10,000 nucleotides of DNA from contig NC_018236.1 in NCBI RefSeq assembly GCF_000227135.1, positions 375,510-385,509 of the forward strand, given 5' to 3'. The position numbers were made by a program, and so were the translations under genes. Origin of the DNA: Leishmania donovani (taxonomy: Eukaryota; Euglenozoa; Kinetoplastea; Trypanosomatida; Trypanosomatidae). A model generated the notes under the pieces. That model ran no database searches and was not told where the DNA came from. It saw only the letters and a program-made list of their open reading frames with translations. Below are positions 1 through 7,309 of this stretch, piece by piece. How positions within the stretch are numbered: the stretch's first letter is position 1; each line of letters opens with the position of its first letter.

Positions 1-42
1 GTCTGCGTGCACTTGACTCCCCCCTCCCCCAAGCACTCGCAT
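1..42 (-). CDS. Possible 5' end of the next gene, cut by the window edge
   Basis: A minus-strand ATG at 42-40 opens a frame of 14 codons to the edge of the window, reading MRVLGGGGSQVHAD. It is the first ATG after a candidate splice acceptor at 52-51, so it may be the start of the next gene in the array. The leader would then be only about 8 nt, which is short, and the glycine run is low complexity. It could equally be a chance upstream ATG within a longer 5' UTR. No family can be recognised from so few residues. Confidence 0.18.
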   Translation of the reverse strand, partial: MRVLGGGGSQVHAD

Positions 43-50
43 GAGAACCG

Positions 51-112
51 CTCCAGATTCAGCGGCGAACACCGTTGGTGGCGGTCGACAAGGGAAGGAG
101 CAAGGGAAGAGG
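51..112 (-). promoter_or_regulatory. Candidate spliced-leader acceptor for the gene beyond the left edge
   Basis: Read on the minus strand, a pyrimidine-rich stretch occupies about 112-91 (complement of a GGGAAGG-type purine run). The first AG after it is at 52-51. This matches the trypanosomatid arrangement of pyrimidine tract, then first AG, then 5' UTR. The tract is modest and about 40 nt from the AG, so the call is weaker than the other three acceptors in this window. Confidence 0.3.
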
Positions 113-235
113 CCATTGGATGCCGAGGGTGAGAGCGAAGTGTACCTCTGCGCGGTTTTGCACGATTCTTTCATGATGCATGCGTGTTAGAGGCGTCGGG
201 TGCGCTTCTGTGCCACAGACAGCCGGTTGGGGCGG

Positions 236-253
236 CGGTGGTGGTGGTGGTGG
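236..253. repeat. GGT triplet microsatellite
   Basis: A short run of GGT units on the plus strand reads as CAC/ACC units on the transcribed-sense minus strand. It lies in the predicted 3' UTR of the NEMF gene. Confidence 0.75.
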
Positions 254-301
254 GAACGGCGATCAATGATGAGTAGCGAAATATGCGTAACAGAAGAGGC
301 G

Positions 302-313
302 GTGTGTGTGTGT
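302..313. repeat. TG dinucleotide microsatellite
   Basis: Six GT units on the plus strand read as CA repeats on the minus-strand transcript. CA/TG runs are typical of trypanosomatid intergenic DNA. Confidence 0.75.
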
Positions 314-575
314 ATGCGCGTGAGAGGGAGAGCCACCACCTCAAGAGCGGAGGGTGCTACAGTGGAGTTTCTGCGCACCCCATCAAAACATACAAACCTA
401 CACCTATGACCCAAGCGAGAAGAGTGCGAGGCCGAGAAGCGACACAGAGTACGATCGGGGGGCATGTGGGGAGGGCTGCACCCGGCCAACGTGCATGCGC
501 GCACACCGAACTGTTCGCCCCCTTTCCTTCTTTTGAATCCTTACCGGCTCTCTCTTCTCCACCTGAGTGCGCAGT

Positions 576-3500
576 TCACAGGTGGAACTCGATTGGCTTC
601 ACGTTGGCTCGCAGCTGCTCCACGACATCGTTGGTGCTCATCATCTGCAGCGCCTTCACCACGGAGGGATTCACAGTGGCTGCAGCAGGCGACGGCGCCC
701 ATGATGGTGAGCGGGGGCAGTCTGTTGGCGCTCCACCACTTCCCTTCTTCGCTGCCGTTTTCTTTGCCTTACTCCCTTGTGCGCCAGGGGAGACTGCACT
801 GACGCCTGTCGAGGTGCCGTCAGCTCCAGCTTCACCCTGCTCTGCACGTGCCGTGAACAGTTGAAGAAGCTTCGCCGCCAGCGCGCCTTTCTTGGCATTT
901 CCCATGCACAGCGTGGCGTGGTAGGCGTACTCGCTCACGGCGATCGTTGGCGCGCAGACAACCACGACGTGCTGCACGGTGTCCATTGGGCCGGGTCGCA
1001 TGGTGTAGTGCGGGAAGGCACGATTGAGCTCGGCGGACTGCTGCACAATCGCCGCGTCGCGGTCGTTGCGCGACCGCGCTGCTGTCGAGGCGACAGCGCC
1101 AGCCTCCGTCGCCTCTTCCTCTTCCTCAGTCTCACAGCCGCCACCGGCCTCTTCGACCGCCGCTGCGTGCTCGTCCTCCTCGTCGGAGCCGCCCGCCTCC
1201 GCCGCCGCCGCCGCGCCGACCACCGCGACGTTCGTCTCCGCCTCTTTGCCATCGTCCGTAAACTCAGACACTACCTCGACGTCTTCCCCTTCCTCTTCCT
1301 CTTCCGCGTCTTCCTGCCCGTTATCATTGCCGAGGGAGCGGTACTGCGGCGTGCAAAACACGCGTTGAGCAGAGAGGTTTGCCTTCTCATGTGTGCGCTT
1401 GGCCTGTTCCGCCTCCTGACGTTGCTCGGCGCGTCGCTGCAGCTCCAGCAGCTGCACGCGGGAGAGCTGGTTCCCGTTCACCTGCGCCCCAAGCATGCGA
1501 TCCTCATCGTCCTGGTCGCCGTATTTGTCCTGAATCTTCTTCAGCTTCTTCTTCTGATGCTTTGTGAGATTTCTGCCCTGGGCGCTGCCCTTCTGCGTGG
1601 CCGTCGCCGCCACGGCCGCGGCTGCACCGTCTTCCATAGCCGAGGATGGAAGGAAGGCGATGGTTGCAGCCGGCGTGCCCTGCAGACCTGCGCGGTCGAC
1701 ACGTGAGTTTCGCGCCCCGCCCTTCTTCGCTGCCTTGCCCTTCTTTTGGCGCCCATCCACGCGGCCACCGCCAGAAGAATTACAGCCACCTGCCACAAAC
1801 AAGTTTCGCTGCTTGCGCTGCTCCGCACGAAGGGTCTCCACGGAGGGCAGTTCGACAAGCGCAGCCGCCGCATCAGCGGGCACGACTGCTTCTCCGGCGC
1901 CACTTGGCTGGCCGGCGTCGGCGGGCGACGCCAGGAAGCTCGGCAGCTCACGCCGCAGCACGGTGAACGAGTCGACGGCGTTGTCCTCTACGTGCTCTGG
2001 CCCTTCGTCGTCATTGTCGACAGAGGCAGCGCTTTCAGCCCGTGCGACCGCCGCCGGCTCACGCACGGTGCGTGCGACGTAGAAGAGCAGCGCGCACCCG
2101 AGCGACATCGACTGAGGCGGCAGGTGGTGCCGCTCTCCGGCGTAGAGATACGCGCCAGTGGCCGTCCCGCCCGTCACCTGCGACGCGTACACCCACCACG
2201 AGCCAGTCGTCTGCTTGCGCTCCCATGCGCCGCTGAAGGCGACACACCACGCACCTGCTTCACACACGCTGTGCAGGGCCACCGGCTGAGTCGCCGGCGA
2301 GGCGGTGAGGTCTCCGCCTGCGTTGTTGCCACCGAGCTCCTGCCAGACGTCGTTCATGGGCCTCAGCAGGCACGGCAGGGACCCATCCACATCGCAGTGG
2401 ATGAAGAGGTCTCCAAGGCGCATTACGCGCCGCACCAGCAGCTCCGTCGACTGCACATCCTTTCCACGCAGCACGAGGTCGCCCGCGGTTGTGCGGAACC
2501 AGAAGAACTTTTCCCACCAGTTGCGCTGTCGCTCCTTGACGATCACCTTCTTCTCTTTTTGAGCCGCCGCCTTGCGTGCGCCCTTGCGCGCCGCCCCCGC
2601 CGCGGCCTTTTCGGTCGCCGCAACGGTGCGCTCCAGCTTCGAGCGGTGTTGCTTCTGCTTGCTGAAGTAGTCCGCCGCGTTCGCGTGCGCCGTCTTGGAC
2701 AGCGTCACCTCGACCACGAGCGGCGGCACATCGCAGTCCTCCTCGCCCTTCTCCTCGTCCAGCACCGTCTCGAGTAGGACGCTAATGGAGTTACGCTCGA
2801 GGAAGAGGTCATGTATCATGTACGCCACCGGGTGCCCCTCAGCGTGGCGCCGCTTCAGGAGCATGCGCAAGGCATCCCACGAGATGCCCGTTGCCAGGGC
2901 ACCGTTGATCAGCTGGATCGCCTCGTCAACGCGGTCCGCGTTCAAGATGAGCTGCTCGCCCTTCATCTGGTTAGCCGCGATGTCTGTCTCGAGTGCGTTG
3001 ATGCGACGTGCGTGATCGGCCGCGAACTTGTCCTCCTTGCTCTTGGCAGTTTTCGTGCGCTTCGCATTCGACGCGTCGATGCGCTCCGTCTCTGTGATGA
3101 GGAAAAACTCATCACAAACGCGGCCGAAGCTGGTGCGGTAGAGCGCCTCCACCCCGTCGTTTGTGTACTGGGCGAGCAAGATGGGTGTGAAGCTTTCGTA
3201 CTGCTCCGCGACGGCGACGAGGTCGGCTGCAGCGGCGGAGGCGCCTGGCGCTGGTGGCGCTGGGGTATGCGCTGTACTGGCGGGCTTCGCCTTTGGCTTG
3301 ATGAGGTAGCCGCCGGCGGAGGTGAGGTCGACCTTGGCGAGGTCAAAGGCCTCCAACAGACCGGGGCGCAACGCTTCGAAAACGTTGTCCGCCGACTGCG
3401 TCCAGCTCTTCCGCGGCGTGTTCAGCACGCCTGTGACGGTGAGCACGTGCTGCGCCAGGTCAGGTCCAAAGTGCTGAATGCCCGCCACCAAGGTTTGCAC

Positions 3501-4262
3501 GACAGTGCGGTCGTTGCTGCGGCTGAGCCCCACTTCCCAGTCCACCTTCATCAACCGCGTGCGCTCTTCCTTCAGCTGTCGTTGGGCCAGTGTGAGGTCA
3601 GCGTCAGCGGTGTGCTGCACGTGCAGGTGGCCAGAGGCGTCCACGTGCGGAGGGTAGAGGAACATATGCGGCTCCTCCGCTGCCGCCGCAGCTGTCCTCG
3701 CCACCGAAGCCGCCGCGGATACAACCGTGGCAGTATCGACCTCCTGCGCCTCCGCCGACTCGGCTGCCACGGCGGCAACAAAGGGGGCCATTACGGGGTA
3801 GACTTGATTCACCATCAGCTTGAGCCCCTCGTCGTCGCGGTGCGTTCGGAGCAGCATCATTATCGTGTACGCGTAGTCCGTCAGAATCACGTTGCCCTTC
3901 GAGAAGAGCTCCACAATAATGTGAAAGCAGCCCTCTGTCGACGGAACACCGAAGCAGAGGTCGATCGTGCGGTCATGCTGGAGCTGCGCGATGCTGTCGA
4001 GCCGCCAGGCGCGGATGTGTTTGCGCAGCTTTAGAGTGAACTGCGACGGCACCTTCGGCTTCTCGCGTGCCAGCTCCGTAAGGTGGAAGCGCGTGCCGCT
4101 CTCGAGAAGCACATTCTTCTTGTTCTCGCCGTGTCCAAACTTGAAGAGGAACATCTTGTTGCCTATGTTGTAGATGTTAAGCAGCCGCAGCCCAATCAGC
4201 GTTGCCCGCATCTCCTCCACCGTTGCCCTCACATCGAGGGCTGTCATGCGCTGCTTCACCAT
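576..4262 (-). CDS. NEMF/Rqc2-like ribosome quality control protein (NFACT family), 1228 aa
   Basis: Homologue of NEMF (human) and Rqc2/Tae2 (yeast). In that family the protein binds stalled 60S subunits carrying peptidyl-tRNA, helps recruit the Listerin/Ltn1 ubiquitin ligase and directs template-free C-terminal tailing in the cytosol. NFACT-N starts at MVKQRMTALD (Asp10) and has HDR at residues 96-98. These match yeast Asp9, Asp98 and Arg99, which are needed for tailing. The middle part continues to about residue 490, with coiled-coil stretches near 400-450 and 525-575. NFACT-R (about 582-735) shows NWWEKFFWF, GKDVQSTELLVRR, WWVYASQV and HLPPQSMSLG. A basic linker (TKHQKKKLKKIQDKYGDQDDED, about 900-921) and an acidic region (about 980-1055) precede NFACT-C (about 1085-1228, VVVVCAP). 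Odd points are an Ala-rich insertion at 158-200, a low-complexity insertion at 1143-1197, and HCDVDGS where animal NEMF has HADLHGA. The start at 4262 is the first ATG after the predicted acceptor; the in-frame ATG at 4367 lies upstream of the pyrimidine tract. Confidence 0.95.
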   Translation of the reverse strand: MVKQRMTALDVRATVEEMRATLIGLRLLNIYNIGNKMFLFKFGHGENKKNVLLESGTRFHLTELAREKPKVPSQFTLKLRKHIRAWRLDSIAQLQHDRTIDLCFGVPSTEGCFHIIVELFSKGNVILTDYAYTIMMLLRTHRDDEGLKLMVNQVYPVMAPFVAAVAAESAEAQEVDTATVVSAAASVARTAAAAAEEPHMFLYPPHVDASGHLHVQHTADADLTLAQRQLKEERTRLMKVDWEVGLSRSNDRTVVQTLVAGIQHFGPDLAQHVLTVTGVLNTPRKSWTQSADNVFEALRPGLLEAFDLAKVDLTSAGGYLIKPKAKPASTAHTPAPPAPGASAAAADLVAVAEQYESFTPILLAQYTNDGVEALYRTSFGRVCDEFFLITETERIDASNAKRTKTAKSKEDKFAADHARRINALETDIAANQMKGEQLILNADRVDEAIQLINGALATGISWDALRMLLKRRHAEGHPVAYMIHDLFLERNSISVLLETVLDEEKGEEDCDVPPLVVEVTLSKTAHANAADYFSKQKQHRSKLERTVAATEKAAAGAARKGARKAAAQKEKKVIVKERQRNWWEKFFWFRTTAGDLVLRGKDVQSTELLVRRVMRLGDLFIHCDVDGSLPCLLRPMNDVWQELGGNNAGGDLTASPATQPVALHSVCEAGAWCVAFSGAWERKQTTGSWWVYASQVTGGTATGAYLYAGERHHLPPQSMSLGCALLFYVARTVREPAAVARAESAASVDNDDEGPEHVEDNAVDSFTVLRRELPSFLASPADAGQPSGAGEAVVPADAAAALVELPSVETLRAEQRKQRNLFVAGGCNSSGGGRVDGRQKKGKAAKKGGARNSRVDRAGLQGTPAATIAFLPSSAMEDGAAAAVAATATQKGSAQGRNLTKHQKKKLKKIQDKYGDQDDEDRMLGAQVNGNQLSRVQLLELQRRAEQRQEAEQAKRTHEKANLSAQRVFCTPQYRSLGNDNGQEDAEEEEEGEDVEVVSEFTDDGKEAETNVAVVGAAAAAEAGGSDEEDEHAAAVEEAGGGCETEEEEEATEAGAVASTAARSRNDRDAAIVQQSAELNRAFPHYTMRPGPMDTVQHVVVVCAPTIAVSEYAYHATLCMGNAKKGALAAKLLQLFTARAEQGEAGADGTSTGVSAVSPGAQGSKAKKTAAKKGSGGAPTDCPRSPSWAPSPAAATVNPSVVKALQMMSTNDVVEQLRANVKPIEFHL
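1098..1325 (-). repeat. Acidic low-complexity segment inside the NEMF gene
   Basis: Glu/Asp/Ala-rich codons repeat here, including two runs of five or more glutamates separated by Ala/Gly-rich sequence, covering about residues 980-1055. On the plus strand this appears as CTTCCTCTTCC-type and GCC-type runs. The segment lies between the basic linker and NFACT-C. It is probably disordered and prone to length variation between strains. Confidence 0.7.
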
Positions 4263-4702
4263 GGCTGACGCGAACACGTCTGTATTTCTCTCTTCGGTGT
4301 GCGTGTGCGTGCAGTGGAGGAAGGAGGAAAGGGGATAAGAGAGGGGAGACCTTTTTGGGAGCAACAACTGTCACTGCCGCCTTAGAGCAGTCGACGCTGC
4401 ACGGCCAAGGAAGGCGGCATGCGAGCGCGGGCCCGTGTGGGCTTGGCAGGGAGGAGAAGCGAGGGCCATAGACGAAGAGAATCCTCGCGCTTTACCTCAC
4501 CGCTCACGCCTCTCCTGGCCTCCACCCTCGAAAAACGGAACACGCCAACGGAGGCGCTAAGGTGGCTACGCACCGCGTGGAGCGACACGGGACCGACCCC
4601 GCTCGCCCGACCTGTACACGTTAGTCCTGCCCTGTTTTCGGGTTTTCTCTCTCGTCTTGCTGTGGTGTGTAGACGCACATGGGCGCTCATACGTGCGCCT
4701 CT
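4263..4702 (-). other. Spacer between SepSecS and NEMF genes
   Basis: This holds the 3' UTR of SepSecS and the trans-splicing signal and leader of the NEMF gene. Minus-strand open frames across it are short, arginine-rich and without family resemblance, so I call no gene. The poly(A) site of SepSecS should lie within it but cannot be placed from sequence. No strong repeat is seen apart from GTGTGCGTG-type runs near 4297-4312. Confidence 0.6.
4292..4350 (-). promoter_or_regulatory. Spliced-leader acceptor and pyrimidine tract of the NEMF gene
   Basis: On the minus strand a strong pyrimidine tract runs about 4350-4314 (CTCCCC, CTCTCTT, CCCCTTTCC, TCCTTCCTCC). The first AG after it is at 4293-4292. 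The mature mRNA would start near 4291 and give a leader of about 29 nt without another ATG before 4262. The AG is followed directly by further AGs (AAGAGAG), so alternative acceptors a few bases downstream are possible. Confidence 0.65.
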
Positions 4703-6490
4703 TCATGCGGGAACAGGCCACAGGTCGCGAAGGCGCGCCATCAGAGCATCGACTTCAGACTCCGACATGCCGATGCCGCAGGCGATCACCAGCAGCGGGC
4801 ACGGCGGCTCCCTGTCTTGATGCATGCCGTAATTCCTGAATGTGCAGCCGGCAATTGTGGTTGGGGTGGACGGTGCTGGAGTGATGACGCGGGGGCCGGT
4901 GACCGCGCTGCGAAAGAGTTGTGCGCCGAGAGCGCGGGCGGCCGCCCAGTTTGTCACCCTCCCCGCCTGCTCCGACCCAAGTTGGGCGCCACTGCTGCTC
5001 GCTTCGGCGGCAGGAAGGCCGTAGGCACGCATGGTGACGGCGACACTGATGTCATTGCGGGGCACGACAGCATTGGAGGTCCTTTGCGACCCACCTACGG
5101 TATCCTCATCGGCCTTGTCGTCGTCACTGTCGTCGACCAGCAGCACTTCCCTTCGCTCGCGCGCGAACACGCGCAGCTGCCGGATCAGCCGCGCACGGCA
5201 CTTGTAGCGATCGCTCCACAAGGTCTGCATGCCGCGCCGGCCGAGGCTCAAGGCGGTGATGAAGAGGTCGACGATGGGGCTCATGCTCGCGCGACCGGCG
5301 TAGAGGGCTGCCACGGCCTTGCAGCGCTCCTTGTCGCCGGAGCAGATGATGGAGCCGCCCACCGGGACGAGAAAGTTCTTGTCACCGGACTGAACCACAA
5401 AGTCCACCCGCCCCAGTCGCTGCGCCGCGTCGAGGCGAGTCATAATGCGGCGGCTCTGCACCCCGTACGCGTTGTTCACCACATAGGGAATGCCGGCCTT
5501 CTTGCAGTACTGCGCAATGGCGACCGTGTTATCTGGCAGGCGTGGCGCGAAGCAGCTGGTCGTGGAGAGCACACAGACCACCTGTGACGGGCCGCCAACG
5601 GCGTTCACGGCCGCGGCTACGTCGTCCACGTGGCACTCGAGGAACAGCGACGACGAGGACGTTGGCGTCGACGGCGAACCAATGCTGTCTTGGCCACGGT
5701 CGAGGCTATCCCTGTTGGTGCTGACGCAAGGGGCGGCAGAGCGTGCGAGCGGCACAGCCGGCCGTAGCTGTACCGGCACCGGCACTAGCCCCGCCGCGTC
5801 AATACACTTGAGGGCTGTCTTCTGATCGATGCGAGGCCATATGACGTAGCGCGGCGTCGCCGGGACTGGCAGAGATGTGCGGTCATGCCTATCACGATCA
5901 GCCTCGCTCATTGGCGGCTCTTGCACTGGGGCAGCTGACGTTGCGCTCGTTGAGTCCTTCGTCACAGTGCGTTGCAGCTGCACCGCTTCTGCCTCCTTCA
6001 TCAGTTCTTTCATGTGCGTCTTCGCCACACACCGAAGCACCAGCGCCAGCGTCATGCCCGTCGCCATCGGCACCACCACCGCGGCCGCGGTCGAGGGGGC
6101 ACCGGCCTGGCGTATCAGATCAAGCATGAGCACGTTCGTTATCTTGTACAGCAGTGACGACCCGGCCGCTTTCGGCTGTTCGCTGAACAAGTCGCCGGAG
6201 CGCCCAATGCCGTGCGTGAGGTGGAAGTGTCGCATGCGAACGAGGGCAGAGACGACGCGGCCCTCGCGCTCGCCGCCACCGACGTGGTGCGCTAAGTTGT
6301 TTGTGTCCATGAGCGAAAGCTGACGAAGGATGAGCTCGATGGCGGCATCGGTGAGACCTTCATCTGGGCAGCAGCGCTGCGCCAGGATGGAGCGCATGAT
6401 ACGGGCCGTTGCACGCAACGACTCGCGGCCCGCTTCGATGTACCGCGCCGAGACGAAGTCCTCCGCCAGTTTTAGCGAGCGATCATCCAT
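4703..6490 (-). CDS. SepSecS: O-phosphoseryl-tRNA(Sec):selenocysteinyl-tRNA(Sec) synthase, 595 aa
   Basis: A PLP enzyme that converts O-phosphoseryl-tRNA(Sec) plus selenophosphate to selenocysteinyl-tRNA(Sec), the last step of eukaryotic selenocysteine synthesis; it is a tetramer in known relatives. Visible motifs are MDTNN (61-65), GEREGRV (73-79, Arg75), HGIGRSGD (93-100, Arg97 and Ser98), QPKAAGSS (105-112), VPMATGM (140-146), YVIWPRIDQK (215-224), STTSCFAPR (309-317), VNNAYGVQS (338-346), SGDKNFLVPVGG (368-379) with the PLP lysine at 371 (human Lys284), and YAGRAS (397-402, Arg400, human Arg313). No key residue is missing. At 595 residues it exceeds the roughly 500-residue human protein because of insertions near 161-210, 243-282, 450-475 and 492-510; it lacks the long human C-terminal tail. 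The start at 6490 is the first ATG after the predicted acceptor; the open frame continues up to 6835, but that part is low-complexity spacer. Confidence 0.96.
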   Translation of the reverse strand: MDDRSLKLAEDFVSARYIEAGRESLRATARIMRSILAQRCCPDEGLTDAAIELILRQLSLMDTNNLAHHVGGGEREGRVVSALVRMRHFHLTHGIGRSGDLFSEQPKAAGSSLLYKITNVLMLDLIRQAGAPSTAAAVVVPMATGMTLALVLRCVAKTHMKELMKEAEAVQLQRTVTKDSTSATSAAPVQEPPMSEADRDRHDRTSLPVPATPRYVIWPRIDQKTALKCIDAAGLVPVPVQLRPAVPLARSAAPCVSTNRDSLDRGQDSIGSPSTPTSSSSLFLECHVDDVAAAVNAVGGPSQVVCVLSTTSCFAPRLPDNTVAIAQYCKKAGIPYVVNNAYGVQSRRIMTRLDAAQRLGRVDFVVQSGDKNFLVPVGGSIICSGDKERCKAVAALYAGRASMSPIVDLFITALSLGRRGMQTLWSDRYKCRARLIRQLRVFARERREVLLVDDSDDDKADEDTVGGSQRTSNAVVPRNDISVAVTMRAYGLPAAEASSSGAQLGSEQAGRVTNWAAARALGAQLFRSAVTGPRVITPAPSTPTTIAGCTFRNYGMHQDREPPCPLLVIACGIGMSESEVDALMARLRDLWPVPA

Positions 6491-6552
6491 TTTCACGGGT
6501 GGCGTCGACGCGCGTGCGTGTGTGCAGTTACAAACGTGTATGCGTGCTGTAC

Positions 6553-6718
6553 CTGAGCCGTGTGTCGTGTGGGCCGACGCAGATACGCGGGGATTTGGTG
6601 GGTTGGGTGGAGAGGCACAAGACGCCGTTGTGTGCACCACCAACGTACCCGAGCACAAAAAAAAAAAACAGCAGATGATAGGGAGAGGAGGGTGTGGCGG
6701 TGGTGGTGGGGGGAGAGT
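6553..6718 (-). promoter_or_regulatory. Spliced-leader acceptor and pyrimidine tract of the SepSecS gene
   Basis: On the minus strand, pyrimidine-rich sequence runs from about 6718 to 6671, followed by a 12-base T run at 6668-6657 and a weaker C-rich stretch near 6615-6580. No AG occurs from 6718 until 6554-6553 (CTCAG). The leader from 6552 to 6491 is about 62 nt and contains no ATG, so translation would begin at 6490. This arrangement fixes the short start and excludes the in-frame upstream ATG at 6835. Confidence 0.65.
6657..6668. repeat. Homopolymer A run (T run in the transcript)
   Basis: Twelve adenines on the plus strand read as T/U on the minus-strand transcript. The run forms the downstream end of the pyrimidine tract that precedes the SepSecS acceptor. 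Confidence 0.85.
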
Positions 6719-6949
6719 ATGCATCGGGATGTGGGCATCACAGCAGTCACTCGCACGTGCTGAGAGAGATACACATGTGCCACGAGTGGGCGGGGATGAG
6801 GAGGGGAGGGGGGCAGTAGGGCACTGCTCGTGCACTGCGCGTCATTGGCGTAATAGCGATCATGCGCGCGCACACGCATTCATAGCTCGTCGAGCTCCCC
6901 CTCTCCGTGGCGGCGGGCAGGGGGAGGAAGCGCAGCACTCACAACCTTC

Positions 6950-6971
6950 CACACACACACACACACACACA
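6950..6971. repeat. CA dinucleotide microsatellite
   Basis: An uninterrupted run of about eleven CA units on the plus strand reads as TG repeats in the minus-strand transcript. It lies in the 3' UTR or spacer downstream of the 703-aa gene and is likely to vary in length between strains. Confidence 0.9.
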
Positions 6972-7201
6972 TACAACGCCTGCCACTCGCTCTCGGCATC
7001 CTCAGCGACTGTGCCCGCCTTACACAACTTGGGGTTCTTATCTATCACTTACGGCGCGAGGGGGCGCACAATGCGCGCGCCGCTGTGGGCGCTGGGGGTG
7101 GGGGAGGTCGATTAGAACAAGATCAGCTCTCCCCTTCCCACCACCATACACGCACGTGCACAGCTATCTAGTACGTACGCGGTCGCCATCACGGCAGAGC
7201 T

Positions 7202-7221
7202 GGGGGGGGAGGGAGGGGGGG
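7202..7221 (+). repeat. G-run cluster with quadruplex potential
   Basis: The plus strand has an 8-base G run, then A, GGG, A and a 7-base G run. Four G tracts with short loops can be drawn, so a G-quadruplex on the plus (template) strand is possible. In the minus-strand transcript the same stretch is a C-rich pyrimidine tract in the 3' UTR of the 703-aa gene. Confidence 0.5.
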
Positions 7222-7309
7222 ACAAGCGAACGCGTGCACGTGTCTGTGCCCTTCTGGCCGGACTGCGCGCGAGCGCCTTCACATTGCTTTCATCTGAACG
7301 AGAGCGCAC

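Larger units (their letters stand above)
113..575 (-). other. 3' UTR / spacer downstream of the NEMF gene
   Basis: No convincing gene is visible. Short open frames on both strands here translate into CA- and CAC-repeat peptides and show no family resemblance. The stretch should hold the 3' UTR and polyadenylation site of the NEMF gene. Trypanosomatid poly(A) sites are set by the downstream splice acceptor rather than by an AATAAA signal, so the exact site cannot be read from sequence. It contains a GGT-type triplet run at 236-253 and a TG dinucleotide run at 302-313. Confidence 0.6.
6491..7309 (-). other. Spacer between the unnamed 703-aa gene and SepSecS
   Basis: About 0.8 kb without a convincing gene. 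It should hold the 3' UTR and poly(A) site of the upstream gene and the splice signal and leader of SepSecS. It contains a CA microsatellite (6950-6971), a 12-base A run (6657-6668) and several G-rich runs on the plus strand that are pyrimidine tracts in the transcript (about 6671-6718, 6797-6815 and 7202-7221). Open frames on both strands encode Thr-His repeats or Pro/Arg-rich low-complexity peptides and are rejected as genes. Confidence 0.6.

Noticed and set aside
187..504. 105-codon minus-strand open frame in the left spacer
   Set aside because: It translates GGT and TG repeats into His and Thr-His runs, shows no family resemblance and lies in the expected 3' UTR.
777..4034. Long plus-strand open frames antisense to the NEMF gene (777-1706, 1746-2777 and 2811-4034)
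   Set aside because: All three are in the same register, exactly opposite the sense codons. In that register an antisense stop needs a sense TTA, CTA or TCA codon, and these are rare in GC3-rich trypanosomatid genes, so long open frames arise by codon bias. The translated proteins are Arg/Val/Leu-rich with no family resemblance, and no splice signal is oriented for them.
4679..5587. 302-codon plus-strand open frame antisense to SepSecS
   Set aside because: Same register effect: it lies exactly opposite the codons of a clearly identified gene, and its composition is that of a shadow frame.
4703..6490. Possibility that SepSecS is a pseudogene because of its many insertions
   Set aside because: The frame is intact over 595 codons, insertions keep the frame, and all PLP and phosphate-binding residues recognisable from the human enzyme are present.
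6491..6835. 115-residue N-terminal extension of SepSecS as a targeting presequence
   Set aside because: The extension is Pro/Cys/Thr-rich, spans the pyrimidine tract and T run, and lies mostly upstream of the predicted acceptor. The family's N-terminus aligns from 6490.
6330..7115. 261-codon plus-strand frame over the SepSecS 5' end and spacer
   Set aside because: It crosses from antisense of a known gene into microsatellite sequence, contains Lys, Gly and Thr-His homopolymeric stretches, and has no splice signal on that strand.
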